A stretch of DNA of 64,000 nucleotides, taken from positions 17,394 through 81,393 of the forward strand of contig JAFZWW010000034.1 of assembly GCA_017617005.1 (NCBI GenBank), in the 5' to 3' direction. The DNA is from Lachnospiraceae bacterium. GTDB lineage: Bacteria > Bacillota > Clostridia > Lachnospirales > Lachnospiraceae. The translations under genes and the position numbers were made by a program. This document shows, in pieces, positions 44,121 through 53,226 of the stretch (positions within the stretch are counted from its first letter, which is position 1; every line of letters starts with the position of its first letter). Below the pieces are notes generated by a model. It was not told where the DNA came from. It searched no databases and saw only the letters and a program-made list of their open reading frames with translations.

Positions 44121-45284
44121 ATGACTGATTCATGCGCAAAAGAAAAAATCTGCGTATTACTTATGGGCGGAACGATCTGTTCCGCCCCTAATTCAAATGG
44201 TAAAAATGTATCGGATGCGGACAGTACAAGTCTGATACTGATTGATCACTACCGGAAGGAATCCGCTTCACCTTTCAGAGATAAAACAGACTTCGAAACA
44301 GTCAGTCTCGATACGGACATCCTGAGTGAAAATATGACTACCGATGTCTGGCTTGAGATCCTGCAGAAATTCAAGAAAGATATCCTTCCGAAAAACTATC
44401 GCGGCGTGATCGTATTGCACGGAACAGATACCCTTGCATTTACTTCATCATTTCTTTCCATGGCTCTTGCGGGAATAAATATCCCCGTAATGATGGTTTC
44501 CGCCCAGCTTTCACTGAATAATAAGATGACCAACGGACATGCGAATTTCCGTGCTGCGGTGGAACTTATCATGAACGGCATAGCTCCTAATGTTTATGCT
44601 GTCTACCGCAATGAGAAGAATGAGCAGAACGGAAAGCATGAACCCGGAGACCTTCTCGTACATTACGGATCCCACCTGCTCCAGTGTCCGAACGGAAGCA
44701 ATAACTTCCACAGCAGGGATGAGATGACAGTTCCCGATGCGGGTAACGCCAGGCTTGACGATTGCATCTGCTTTAATGAAAAATGCGGTTCTGAATCAGG
44801 CCCCGATAATTACCCGGAGGTATCTGAAGACAGTGCATCCGTCTGCCTGATCCGTCCGCACACCGGACTCGATTATTCCGAAATAAATCTCGAAGGAAAA
44901 AGAATTGTTATCCACGGCACATACCATTCCGAAAGCGTCTGCATCGGAAGACATATTTACGGTAAGGCGGTGGACAAGAAAGAAGAGAAACACTACTGTC
45001 TGGATGAGATCATTGAAAAGGATCGCAGGTATTCAATCCTGTATCTGCTTGAAGAATGCTCCAAAAAAGGAATCCCCGTTTTCCTCGCTCCATGCGATAA
45101 GGATGCGGCCGCATACAGTACTACTGCAAATGCCATTTTCAGAGGCGCAATCCCTTTAAAAGGCATAACTCTCGAAGCGGCTTATGCCAAGGCGGTACTC
45201 GGATGTTTCCTCGGAAAACAGGGAGATGAGTTTGATGACTTTATGTCAACACCGATAAATGGTGAAAAACCTGCAGAAAAATAG
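44121..45284 (+). CDS. L-asparaginase, type I-like
   Basis: Hydrolyses asparagine to aspartate and ammonia. The N-terminal LLMGGTIC holds the first catalytic Thr, and VLHGTDTLAFTSSFLSMAL holds the second Thr-Asp pair, followed by KMTNGHANFRAAVEL. The C-terminal part has GIPVFLAPCDKDAAAYSTT. No signal peptide, so cytoplasmic. Length (387) is above the usual 330-350 because of an insertion near residues 195-235. It lies just before the aspS-gatCAB operon, so asparagine supply and use are encoded side by side. Confidence 0.82.
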   Translation: MTDSCAKEKICVLLMGGTICSAPNSNGKNVSDADSTSLILIDHYRKESASPFRDKTDFETVSLDTDILSENMTTDVWLEILQKFKKDILPKNYRGVIVLHGTDTLAFTSSFLSMALAGINIPVMMVSAQLSLNNKMTNGHANFRAAVELIMNGIAPNVYAVYRNEKNEQNGKHEPGDLLVHYGSHLLQCPNGSNNFHSRDEMTVPDAGNARLDDCICFNEKCGSESGPDNYPEVSEDSASVCLIRPHTGLDYSEINLEGKRIVIHGTYHSESVCIGRHIYGKAVDKKEEKHYCLDEIIEKDRRYSILYLLEECSKKGIPVFLAPCDKDAAAYSTTANAIFRGAIPLKGITLEAAYAKAVLGCFLGKQGDEFDDFMSTPINGEKPAEK

Positions 45285-45350
45285 TCCTGGCAGCATTATT
45301 CCGGCAGTTAACTCTGCCCATAATACGTAAACACATATAATAAAGAAAGA

Positions 45351-45380
45351 TTGACCTGTAAATAAATCTTCTGATATAAT
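45351..45380 (+). promoter_or_regulatory. Promoter of the aspS-gatCAB operon
   Basis: TTGACC (45351-45356) and TATAAT (45375-45380) are 18 bases apart, with an extended TGA directly before the -10. It drives the T-box leader that follows. The start of transcription should be near 45387. Between the asparaginase stop and this promoter there is only a short GGCAG/CTGCC dyad without a T-run. Confidence 0.8.
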
Positions 45381-45396
45381 CTGTAATTGCTAAAAA

Positions 45397-45648
45397 CTGT
45401 GAAGGAGACTCTGATCAAGGAAAGCACCAGGGAGATTGCGTCGTGGACTGGAAGCGCGGTTTGTAAGTAGAGGATCAAGGGAACGCTCCGGAGTTGGTTG
45501 TCTGAGCATATGCTGATATGTTAGGGCATCCCGTGTACACGCGTTAAGTGTTAAAGAGTGGACAGCAGCGGACTGTTGTCAATAAGGGTGGTATCGCGGA
45601 TAAGTTAGTTATTCGTCCCGGAGTGCTATTGCGGCACTCCGTTTTTTC
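45397..45648 (+). ncRNA. T-box riboswitch leader, probable Asn specifier, upstream of aspS
   Basis: The 14-base T-box is readable as AGGGTGGTATCGCGG at 45585-45599 (consensus AGGGTGGNACCGCGG). It is followed by a terminator, CGGAGTGC (45619-45626) with GCACTCCG (45634-45641) and six T. Upstream, stem I carries a CAGGGAG block at about 45428 matching the usual AG-bulge motif. On its 3' side GGGAACGCTCCGGAG places AAC (45482-45484, Asn) in the specifier position followed by the expected purine. Uncharged tRNA should stabilise the antiterminator and allow aspS-gatCAB expression. The GAC near 45446 lies in the apical part of stem I and is less likely as specifier. Confidence 0.88.
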
Positions 45649-45714
45649 TTTCATAAGAAAATACAAAGCAAACACATATGGCAATCGTAACAAACAGTAC
45701 AGAAAGGAAATGCT

Positions 45715-47460
45715 ATGAAGAACTGTTACAGAGATATGGATATGTCAAATATCGGAGAGCAGAACATCGGTGAGAAGATAAAGCTCGCCGGCTGGGTCGA
45801 GAATATCCGCGACCACGGCGGAGTCTCCTTCATCGACCTTAGGGATATGTACGGAGTCGTACAGGTCGTCCTCAGAAAAGAAGGACTCCTTGACGGAATC
45901 AGCAAGGAGATGTGCATCTCCGTTGAAGGCATTATTGAAAAGAGAGACGAGGAGACCTACAACCCCAAGATTCCTTCGGGAACCGTCGAACTCAATGCGG
46001 ATGTGATCACCGTACTCGGAAAGGTATACCAGACACTTCCCTTTGAGGTTATGACTTCCAAGGAAACAAGGGAGGACCTCCGCCTTAAGTACAGATATCT
46101 CGATCTCCGTAACCAGAAGGTCAAGGATACGATCCTTTTCAGATCCAAGGTCATTGCATACCTTCGTGAGAAGATGACCGAAATGGGATTCGTCGAGATC
46201 CAGACTCCCATCCTCTGCGCATCATCACCCGAAGGTGCACGTGACTATGTTGTTCCTTCGAGAAAGTACAAGGGAAAATTCTATGCACTTCCCCAGGCAC
46301 CCCAGCAGTATAAGCAGCTCTTGATGGTGTCAGGATTCGATAAGTACTTCCAGATCGCACCCTGCTTCAGGGATGAGGATGCAAGAGCAGACAGATCTCC
46401 CGGAGAGTTCTATCAGCTCGATTTCGAGATGAGCTTTGCAACCCAGGAGGATGTGTTCAGGGTAGGTGAAGAAGTTCTTTCCGCAACCTTCGAGAAATTT
46501 GCTCCCGAAGGTTACAGCGTAACACAGGCTCCTTACCCTATCATCAGCTACAAGCAGGCAATGCTCGAGTTTGGTAGCGACAAGCCCGATCTCCGCAACC
46601 CCTTAAGGATCCGTGACCTTACCGATTTCTTCCAGAAGTGCACCTTCAAGCCCTTCATCGGAAGAACCGTAAGAGCCATCAAGGTTCATGCAGATCTTTC
46701 CAAGGGCTTCCACGAAAAGCTCCTTAAGTTCGCGACCGATATGGGTATGGGCGGCTTAGGATATCTCGAAGTTATGGAAGATATGAGCTACAAGGGACCC
46801 ATCGATAAGTTCATTCCCGAAGAGTACAAGAAGGAATTTGCAGAGCTCATGGAAGCAGGCGTCGGCGACACCGTATTCTTCATCGCAGATAAGGAAGACA
46901 AGGCCAACTACTATGCGGGCCACATCCGTAACGAACTCGGTGAAAAGCTCGACCTCATTGAAAAGAACGCATACCGCTTCTGCTATGTAAATGATTTCCC
47001 GATGTTCGAAGAAGATCCCGAGTCACATCAGATCGGATTTACACACAATCCTTTCTCAATGCCCCAGGGCGGACTTGATGCACTTAACAACAAGAACCCT
47101 CTCGACATCCTTGCTTACCAGTATGACATCGTATGTAACGGTATCGAGCTCTCATCCGGTGCTGTAAGAAACCACGATATGGAGATCATGGTCAAGGCAT
47201 TCGAGATCGCAGGATACGATGAGGAGACTCTCAAGAATAAGTTCGGAGCGCTCTATCACGCATTCCAGTTCGGAGCCCCCCCTCACGCAGGAATGGCTCC
47301 CGGCGTAGACAGAATGATCATGCTTCTGTGTAACGAGGAAAACATCCGTGAAGTAATCGCATTCCCTATGAGCGGAACGGCACAGGATCTTATGTGCGGT
47401 GCGCCTAACGAGATCACGGAGCAGCAGTTAAGAGAAGTTCACATCAAGATCAGGGACTGA
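45715..47460 (+). CDS. aspS: Aspartyl-tRNA synthetase, probably non-discriminating
   Basis: Class II synthetase of bacterial type with the anticodon-binding OB fold (about 20-110), catalytic core and inserted GAD domain (about 285-410). Marks are [21 protein letters not shown], the motif 2 region [29 protein letters not shown], and motif 3 [19 protein letters not shown]. Length 581 is normal. Because gatC, gatA and gatB follow in the same operon and the leader seems to read Asn, the enzyme probably also charges tRNA-Asn with Asp for later amidation. AGAAAGGA precedes the ATG. Confidence 0.96.
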   Translation: MKNCYRDMDMSNIGEQNIGEKIKLAGWVENIRDHGGVSFIDLRDMYGVVQVVLRKEGLLDGISKEMCISVEGIIEKRDEETYNPKIPSGTVELNADVITVLGKVYQTLPFEVMTSKETREDLRLKYRYLDLRNQKVKDTILFRSKVIAYLREKMTEMGFVEIQTPILCASSPEGARDYVVPSRKYKGKFYALPQAPQQYKQLLMVSGFDKYFQIAPCFRDEDARADRSPGEFYQLDFEMSFATQEDVFRVGEEVLSATFEKFAPEGYSVTQAPYPIISYKQAMLEFGSDKPDLRNPLRIRDLTDFFQKCTFKPFIGRTVRAIKVHADLSKGFHEKLLKFATDMGMGGLGYLEVMEDMSYKGPIDKFIPEEYKKEFAELMEAGVGDTVFFIADKEDKANYYAGHIRNELGEKLDLIEKNAYRFCYVNDFPMFEEDPESHQIGFTHNPFSMPQGGLDALNNKNPLDILAYQYDIVCNGIELSSGAVRNHDMEIMVKAFEIAGYDEETLKNKFGALYHAFQFGAPPHAGMAPGVDRMIMLLCNEENIREVIAFPMSGTAQDLMCGAPNEITEQQLREVHIKIRD

Positions 47461-47464
47461 AAAT

Positions 47465-47755
47465 ATGAAGAATATCATCGACGATGCAACAATTGAATAT
47501 GTCGGCATTCTTGCAAAGCTGAATCTCACCGAAGAGGAAGCGGAGCAGGCCAAGACCGACATGGGAAAAATGCTGGATTACATCGACAAGCTCGGCGAAC
47601 TCGATACCTCGAATGTCGAGCCCATGTCGCATGCTTTCAAGGTGCAGAATGTATTCCGTGAGGACGAAGTCACAAACGGAGACGACAGGGAGAATATCCT
47701 GAAGAATGCACCCGAAGAAAAAGACGGTATGTTTGTCGTGCCCAAAACTTTCTGA
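47465..47755 (+). CDS. gatC: Asp/Glu-tRNA amidotransferase subunit C
   Basis: Small subunit (96 residues) that wraps around GatA and GatB and stabilises the amidotransferase. Family blocks are [24 protein letters not shown] and [16 protein letters not shown], then the acidic [22 protein letters not shown]. Four bases separate it from aspS. The final part ends with [11 protein letters not shown], the usual GatC terminus. Confidence 0.95.
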   Translation: MKNIIDDATIEYVGILAKLNLTEEEAEQAKTDMGKMLDYIDKLGELDTSNVEPMSHAFKVQNVFREDEVTNGDDRENILKNAPEEKDGMFVVPKTF

Positions 47756-47780
47756 TGAAGTTACGGAAAGGAGAAATGAT

Positions 47781-49262
47781 TTGAGCAAGTTAAAAAATGA
47801 AATACTGTCCATGACAGCATTGGAACTTGGAAAAGCCATAAGCTTAACGGAGGTCGGCGTAAGGGAAGCTGTTGAAGCAACCCTCGCACAGATCGAAGAG
47901 CGTGAAGCAGACGTACATTCATATGTAACACTCGATGCGGAGAATGCTCTCCGCAATGCAGACTATATCCAGAAGAAGATCGCAGATAAGGAACTCACAT
48001 CTCCTCTTGCGGGTGTGCCCGTTGCCATCAAGGACAATATGTGCACCAAGGGACTTCTTACCACCTGCTCTTCAAGGATACTCGGAAACTTTGTTCCTAC
48101 ATATTCATCAACGGCTGTAGAGAGACTTGAAAAAGCCGGAGCCGTTATCATCGGTAAGACGAACATGGACGAATTTGCGATGGGTTCCACCTCGGAAACA
48201 TCCGCATTTGGTCCTACAAAGAATCCTTGGAATACAGGACATGTACCCGGTGGTTCATCGGGAGGTTCAGCTGCGGCTGTTGCTGCGGATGAGTGCTTCT
48301 TTGCACTCGGGTCCGATACCGGCGGATCCATCCGCCAGCCCGCATCCTATTGCGGAATTGTAGGAATTAAGCCCACCTACGGTACCGTTTCAAGATACGG
48401 TCTTATCGCATACGGTTCATCACTCGACCAGATCGGACCTCTAGCGAAGAATGTATCCGATTGCGTAGCTGTACTCAGTGAGATCATCGCGCACGATGAG
48501 AAGGATTCCACTTCCGTAGATTACGATATAACCGCACTCAAGAATGCCCTTGACGGAGATGTTAAGGGAATGAAGATCGGTGTTCCTAGGGATTATTTCG
48601 GAGAAGGACTCGATCCCGAGGTTGCATCCGCAGTAAAGGAAGTGGCAAAGAAGCTTGAAAGCGCAGGCGCAATCGTAGAAGAATTCGATCTCAGCCTCGT
48701 TGACTATGCAATCCCTACCTACTACACGATCGCAGCAGCTGAGGCAAGCTCCAATCTCGAAAGATTCGACGGAATAAAGTACGGATACCGTACCAAGGAA
48801 TTCGCGGGACTTCACGAGATGTATAAGAAGACCAGATCAGAAGGCTTTGGTCCCGAAGTCAAGCGCCGTATTATGCTCGGATCGTTCGTCCTCAGCTCGG
48901 GATATTATGATGCATATTATCTGAAAGCACTCCGCGTAAAGGCACTTATCAAGAAAGCGTTTGATGATGCTTTCGCTCGCTACGATGCTATTCTTGGACC
49001 CGTTGCTCCCACAACCGCACCTAAGCTTGGAGACAGCCTGTCCGATCCCATCAAGATGTATCTTGGAGATATCTATACGATCTCAGTTAACCTTGCGGGA
49101 CTTCCCGGAATCAGCGTTCCCTGCGGAACGGATTCTAAGGGACTTCCCATCGGCGTTCAGCTTATCGGCGACTGTTTCAAGGATGATCGCATAGTACGCC
49201 TTGCTTATGCATATGAGCAGATGAGAGGCGAATTTCCCACTCCGAAAGGAGGAATTGAATAA
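47781..49262 (+). CDS. gatA: Asp/Glu-tRNA amidotransferase subunit A
   Basis: Glutaminase subunit that releases ammonia for amidation of Asp-tRNA-Asn or Glu-tRNA-Gln. The amidase triad is visible: Lys84 (VAIKDN), cis-Ser159 and Ser183 within the Gly-Ser-rich signature (PGGSSGGSAAAVAA, SDTGGSIRQPA). Length 493 counted from TTG 47781, chosen because AAAGGAG lies 7 bases before it; an in-frame ATG at 47706 lies inside gatC and would add 25 unrelated residues. The stop overlaps the gatB start (TAATG). Confidence 0.96.
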   Translation: MSKLKNEILSMTALELGKAISLTEVGVREAVEATLAQIEEREADVHSYVTLDAENALRNADYIQKKIADKELTSPLAGVPVAIKDNMCTKGLLTTCSSRILGNFVPTYSSTAVERLEKAGAVIIGKTNMDEFAMGSTSETSAFGPTKNPWNTGHVPGGSSGGSAAAVAADECFFALGSDTGGSIRQPASYCGIVGIKPTYGTVSRYGLIAYGSSLDQIGPLAKNVSDCVAVLSEIIAHDEKDSTSVDYDITALKNALDGDVKGMKIGVPRDYFGEGLDPEVASAVKEVAKKLESAGAIVEEFDLSLVDYAIPTYYTIAAAEASSNLERFDGIKYGYRTKEFAGLHEMYKKTRSEGFGPEVKRRIMLGSFVLSSGYYDAYYLKALRVKALIKKAFDDAFARYDAILGPVAPTTAPKLGDSLSDPIKMYLGDIYTISVNLAGLPGISVPCGTDSKGLPIGVQLIGDCFKDDRIVRLAYAYEQMRGEFPTPKGGIE

Positions 49263-50695
49263 TGAGCAAACAGTATGAAATGGTCATAGGCCTTGAGGTT
49301 CATGTAGAGCTTGCGACCAAGACTAAGATATTCTGCGGATGTTCTACCGCGTTCGGCGGTGAACCCAATACCCATACCTGCCCCGTATGTACCGGAATGC
49401 CCGGATCTCTTCCCGTACTCAATAAGCAGGTGCTTGAGTATGCCATTGCGGTAGGCCTTGCAACAAACTGCGAGATCACCAAGAACTGTAAGTTCGACAG
49501 AAAGAATTATTTCTATCCCGACAACCCTCAGAATTACCAGATCAGCCAGCTCTATCTGCCCATCTGCAGAAACGGTCGTGTTGATATCGAGACCGAGAAC
49601 GGCATCAAGAGTGTAAGGATCCATGAGATCCATATGGAAGAGGATGCCGGAAAGCTTATCCATGATGACTGGTACGATGCCAGCCTTGTAGATTACAACC
49701 GCTCCGGAGTTCCCCTTATAGAAATCGTATCCGAGCCCGATATGAGAAGTGCCGAGGAGGTTATCGCTTACCTCGAAACTCTCCGTAATACCATCCAGTA
49801 TCTCGGAGCATCGGACTGTAAGCTCAACGAAGGCTCGATGCGTGCCGATGTCAACCTTTCCGTAAGGGAGGTCGGCTCTGAAAAGTTCGGTACCAGAACC
49901 GAGATGAAGAACCTGAATTCGTTCCATTCCATCATGCATGCGATCAAGGGTGAATCCGAGAGACAGATCGACCTGCTCGAGAGCGGTGAGAGTGTTGTCC
50001 AGGAAACCAGACGCTGGGATGATGCCAAGGAATGCTCATATGCAATGAGATCCAAGGAGGATGCTCAGGACTACAGATACTTCCCCGATCCAGATCTTGT
50101 TCCTATCAGCGTAAGCGATGAACTGATCGAATCCATCCGTGCAAAGCAGCCCGAGATGCGCCTGGAAAAGAAGAAGCGTTACAAGGAAGAGTTCGACATT
50201 CCCGAATACGATATTAATATCATCACCAACTCCAAGCACCTTGCTGATCTCTTCGAAGAGACCGTTGCACTCGGAGCACAACCCAAGAAGGTATCCAACT
50301 GGATCATGGGCGAGACCCTTAAGCTCCTCAAGGAAAAGGAGATGGATCCCGAGGATATCTCGTTTTCCGCAAGCCATCTTGCAGACCTTATCAAGATGAC
50401 CGACAGTAAGGAGATCAATTCGACCGTCGCAAAGGAAGTGTTTGAAAAGATCTTCTTCGAAGACGTCGATCCGAAGAAGTACGTAGAAGAGAAGGGTCTT
50501 AAGACCGAGAATAACGAAGACCTTCTTCTCGAGGTTACTAAGCGTGTGATCGAAGCTAATCCCCAGTCCGTAAGTGACTACAAGTCCGGAAAGGAAAAAG
50601 CCATCGGATTCCTTGTCGGCCAGTCCATGAGAGAACTGAAAGGTAAAGCAGATCCCGTAGCCGTAACCGAGATACTAAAGAAACTGATGAGCTGA
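49262..50695 (+). CDS. gatB: Asp/Glu-tRNA amidotransferase subunit B
   Basis: Kinase and amidotransferase subunit that binds the misacylated tRNA. The start MSKQYEMVIGLEVHVELAT, the zinc cysteines CGCSTAF and CPVC, FDRKNYFYPDNPQNYQISQLYLP, and HMEEDAGK are all standard; the C-terminal YqeY tail (about 410-477) ends KGKADPVAVTEILKKLM. Length 477. It is the last gene of the operon; no terminator was seen after it, and the AT-rich glycan island begins within 250 bases. Confidence 0.96.
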   Translation: MSKQYEMVIGLEVHVELATKTKIFCGCSTAFGGEPNTHTCPVCTGMPGSLPVLNKQVLEYAIAVGLATNCEITKNCKFDRKNYFYPDNPQNYQISQLYLPICRNGRVDIETENGIKSVRIHEIHMEEDAGKLIHDDWYDASLVDYNRSGVPLIEIVSEPDMRSAEEVIAYLETLRNTIQYLGASDCKLNEGSMRADVNLSVREVGSEKFGTRTEMKNLNSFHSIMHAIKGESERQIDLLESGESVVQETRRWDDAKECSYAMRSKEDAQDYRYFPDPDLVPISVSDELIESIRAKQPEMRLEKKKRYKEEFDIPEYDINIITNSKHLADLFEETVALGAQPKKVSNWIMGETLKLLKEKEMDPEDISFSASHLADLIKMTDSKEINSTVAKEVFEKIFFEDVDPKKYVEEKGLKTENNEDLLLEVTKRVIEANPQSVSDYKSGKEKAIGFLVGQSMRELKGKADPVAVTEILKKLMS

Positions 50696-50762
50696 TAGAT
50701 ACCCGTAACAGAATGTGTCAAAATCTGAGAAAAATAACATTTTAAGAGCTTGTTTAGGAGGA

Positions 50763-50954
50763 ATGACGGAAGGATTATTCATTCTTATCCTTTCAGTTAT
50801 CCTGATTGCAAGTTTTATGAAGCCTTCGCAATGCCAGCTGTCTTATCAGATAATCCTTCTGACCCTGGCCGTCGACGAGATGACGCGTATTCGGTATAAT
50901 TTGCATTTGTTGGTTTTCAAATGGGAACGCTTTTATAAGCGTGCATTTTGTTAG
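50763..50954 (+). pseudogene. Short membrane ORF, probably a 5' fragment of a truncated gene
   Basis: A well-placed AGGAGG (50756-50761) precedes ATG 50763, giving 63 residues with one hydrophobic segment near the start (GLFILILSVILIAS). The frame runs into the IS fragment that begins near 50939, so the original gene, if real, has lost its 3' part. No family is recognised. The rest of the stretch from the gatB stop to 50938 shows no other gene, RNA or promoter. Confidence 0.25.
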
Positions 50955-51155
50955 AATATTTCTTCCATTCTTTGATAAAGAAAGAAGAAATCTACCGGCG
51001 TATTTACAAAGATTCAAAAGAAGCTTATAACAGCATCTTTGAATATATCGAGTCCTGGTATAACCGCCAGAGAACTCATAGTAGCCTAGGCTATAAGACA
51101 CCGGCTGCAGTTCATGCAGAAGGTGCGGCGTAAAGTCGCACTTTCGGTGTCCACT
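50939..51155 (+). mobile_element. Remnant of an IS3-family element, right end
   Basis: About 60 C-terminal codons of an IS3-type OrfB (DDE integrase) remain: EYFFHSLIKKEEIYRRIYK and later YIESWYNRQRTHSSLGYKTP, which includes the end of the catalytic region. It stops at 51133 and is followed by the terminal inverted repeat at 51135-51155 ending GGTGTCCACT. The 5' part of the element is missing. A matching left end of the same element type occurs at 52944, on the far side of two genes. Confidence 0.8.
51135..51155. repeat. Terminal inverted repeat, right end of the IS3-type remnant
   Basis: The 21 bases 51135-51155 end in GGTGTCCACT. Their reverse complement agrees at 19 of 21 positions with 52944-52964, the left end of the second remnant; the two differences are adjacent. 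They lie directly after the OrfB fragment stop. Confidence 0.75.
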
Positions 51156-51192
51156 TTATTGACTTAAGACCACCGGGAGGCTTGCGGTAAGC

Positions 51193-52122
51193 ATGGGAAA
51201 TAGTTTTGCTCATGGGATTGTATTTCACTACTTTTTTGGGGGGGAGAACTGTTCGAGAAAAACTCAAGGAGCGCTAAATGCTGAAGAGTTTGAGAGAATA
51301 CTAGATTATTATTCTTCGCGACATAATCTTTTACCAGCACATGAATTCTACCAAAAGTACAAAAATGGTAGCATAGGTAACAATGATGTGTGCATTACGT
51401 TTGACGATGGACTATCTTGTGCGTTCGAAGTTGCTCAGCCAATATTAAGAAATAGAGGGCTAACTGCTTTTTGGTTTGTATATACCCTTCCGTTTACGGG
51501 AAAATATGAACTGCTTGAGGTATATAGGATATTTAGAAATGAATGCTTTAATTCTATTGAAGATTTTTATTCACAGTTCTATAAAAAAATATTGCAAACA
51601 AAAAGAATAGACTGGATATCGGCGTGGAATTCGGATGAGGCGTTAAGTTACAAGAACAGGGGGTTTTATACTGAAAACGATCGCCGCTTTCGCTTTATGA
51701 GGGATAGAGTTTTGGGGGAAAATCAGTATGAAATAATAATGAGTGAGTTATTAAAAGATTCGGACTTTGACGTAGATGAGAGATGTGCAGGGTTGTGGTT
51801 AAACAAAGAAAAAATAACAGTTTTGTCTGAAGAAGGGAATTTAGTTGGCTTACACTCGCATTCACATCCAACAACTATGAATACTCTTTCAAAGAAAAAA
51901 AAGTTGGAGGAATATTTAACTAATCAAACAATTCTTGGAGATATAATTGGGACAAAGCCATATGTTGCTTCATACCCCTGTAGCGAGTATGACGATGAAG
52001 CAATTGAAGTATTGAAAAGCATAGGGGTTGATTTAGCATTTACTGCTCGTATGGAAAACAAAGAAGATGTTATGAAAATACCAAGAATTGATTGTGCAAC
52101 CATATTAAAGGAGATTAACTGA
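51193..52122 (+). CDS. Polysaccharide deacetylase family protein (CE4/NodB-like)
   Basis: A 309-residue protein with the NodB fold: CITFDDGLS (Asp71, Asp72) and HSHSHP near residues 218-223 supply the metal-binding Asp-His-His, and later ASYPCSEYDDEAIE matches the second half. No signal peptide is visible, so it may act on a lipid-linked or nucleotide-linked sugar in the cytoplasm. The sequence is much richer in A and T than gatB. It lies inside the stretch bounded by two IS ends and its stop codon overlaps the next gene, a formyltransferase: remove an acetyl, add a formyl, is an attractive joint role. Confidence 0.75.
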   Translation: MGNSFAHGIVFHYFFGGENCSRKTQGALNAEEFERILDYYSSRHNLLPAHEFYQKYKNGSIGNNDVCITFDDGLSCAFEVAQPILRNRGLTAFWFVYTLPFTGKYELLEVYRIFRNECFNSIEDFYSQFYKKILQTKRIDWISAWNSDEALSYKNRGFYTENDRRFRFMRDRVLGENQYEIIMSELLKDSDFDVDERCAGLWLNKEKITVLSEEGNLVGLHSHSHPTTMNTLSKKKKLEEYLTNQTILGDIIGTKPYVASYPCSEYDDEAIEVLKSIGVDLAFTARMENKEDVMKIPRIDCATILKEIN

Positions 52123-52916
52123 TGAAAATAACGGTTTTTACCGGTAATCAAGAGAGACATAATAGTCTTATTGATAAACTTTCAGGAATTTGTGACAGTT
52201 TGTATGCTGTTCAAGAATGCCGTACAGTGTTTCCAGGCGAATCGCCAAATTATATGTATTATTCCGATGTGATGAAGGAGTACTTTAGACATGTCATAGA
52301 GGCCGAAAAACACTTTTTTGGCGATATTAAGTTTTTGCCATCAAATGTTTATCAATTACCGGTCGAAAATGGAGACTTGAGCAAGCTTAATCTCTCTATT
52401 CTCGAACCTGCGTTGAATTCCGACGTGTATGTTGTTATGGGTGCAAGCTATATTAGAGGACCATTGATGGACTTTTTGGCAACGAAGAGCACCTTAAATA
52501 TTCATATGGGTGTTAGTCCATATTTTAGGGGGAGTGCAACAAATTTTTGGGCAGCTTTTGATGGCCATCCGGAGATGATAGGGGCAACAATCCATTACTT
52601 AGACAAAGGGTTAGATACAGGAAATGTTTTGTATCATGCGTTGCCAAAGCCTGAGTATGAGGACACATTTATGGTTGGGATGCATGCTGTTAAAGCAGCA
52701 GAGGAATCACTCGTGGCAAGAATAAGTGATGGATCTATTTTCAAAATGAAAGAAGCTAAACAAGATAGGTCTCAACAAATAAGGTATTCCAAGCGTTCAG
52801 ACTTTACTGATGAGGTGGCAAGAAAGTATATGGAAACATTGATGGCACCTAAGGACGTTGAAGCGAGGCTTAGGAATAGACAGTTAGACATGTTTATTAA
52901 TCCATTAGTTATATGA
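52122..52916 (+). CDS. Formyltransferase family protein, probable sugar N-formyltransferase
   Basis: A 264-residue protein with the methionyl-tRNA formyltransferase fold. The catalytic triad is visible as Asn126, His128 (TLNIHMGVSPYFRGS) and Asp165 (HYLDKGLDTGNVLYH). It lacks the C-terminal tRNA-binding domain of Fmt, and its glycan context suggests that it formylates an amino sugar using formyl-tetrahydrofolate. It overlaps the deacetylase gene by one base (TGATG). AT-rich like its partner, in the segment between the two IS ends. Confidence 0.72.
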   Translation: MKITVFTGNQERHNSLIDKLSGICDSLYAVQECRTVFPGESPNYMYYSDVMKEYFRHVIEAEKHFFGDIKFLPSNVYQLPVENGDLSKLNLSILEPALNSDVYVVMGASYIRGPLMDFLATKSTLNIHMGVSPYFRGSATNFWAAFDGHPEMIGATIHYLDKGLDTGNVLYHALPKPEYEDTFMVGMHAVKAAEESLVARISDGSIFKMKEAKQDRSQQIRYSKRSDFTDEVARKYMETLMAPKDVEARLRNRQLDMFINPLVI

Positions 52917-52943
52917 TGCCAGGCAATGCTGTTAGTATGATTT

Positions 52944-52964
52944 AGTGGACACGAAAAGTGCGAC
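52944..52964. repeat. Terminal inverted repeat, left end of the IS3-type remnant
   Basis: Begins AGTGGACACG and lies 36 bases before the OrfA start. It is the inverted partner of 51135-51155. The two repeats face outward from the element but enclose the cargo genes here, so they must come from two copies of the element. Confidence 0.75.
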
Positions 52965-53195
52965 ACATTAAAATCCTGTTTAAGAAAGGATGTGTTTCAC
53001 ATGGCCCACAATGGTACCCGATACTATGAAGAGTTCAAACGACAAATCATTGATCTGTACCTATCTGGCAAATCAGTTACAGAGCTCGCAAATGAATATG
53101 GCTTAGTCGAGCAAACAATCTACAAATGGAGGAAGCTTTATGCTCCAACCATCGAGGTCGATGAGAATCAAACCATCTCCATGAAGGAGTATGCG
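52944..53195 (+). mobile_element. Remnant of an IS3-family element, left end
   Basis: The inverted repeat at 52944-52964 (AGTGGACACG...) matches the reverse complement of the one at 51135-51155 in 19 of 21 positions. The start of OrfA follows at ATG 53001: MAHNGTRYYEEFKRQIIDLY, then a helix-turn-helix with TELANEYGLVEQTIYKWRK. The frame leaves the IS pattern after SMKEYA and stops at 53201, so the element is cut near 53195. Together with the right-end fragment at 50939 it brackets the deacetylase-formyltransferase pair. Confidence 0.8.
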
Positions 53196-53226
53196 TTTTG
53201 ATAATTAAGGGACAAAAAACCATAGG

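Noticed and set aside
45440-45450. GAC as the T-box specifier (Asp)
   Set aside because: It lies in the apical part of stem I next to the CAGGGAG motif, not on the 3' side where the specifier belongs.
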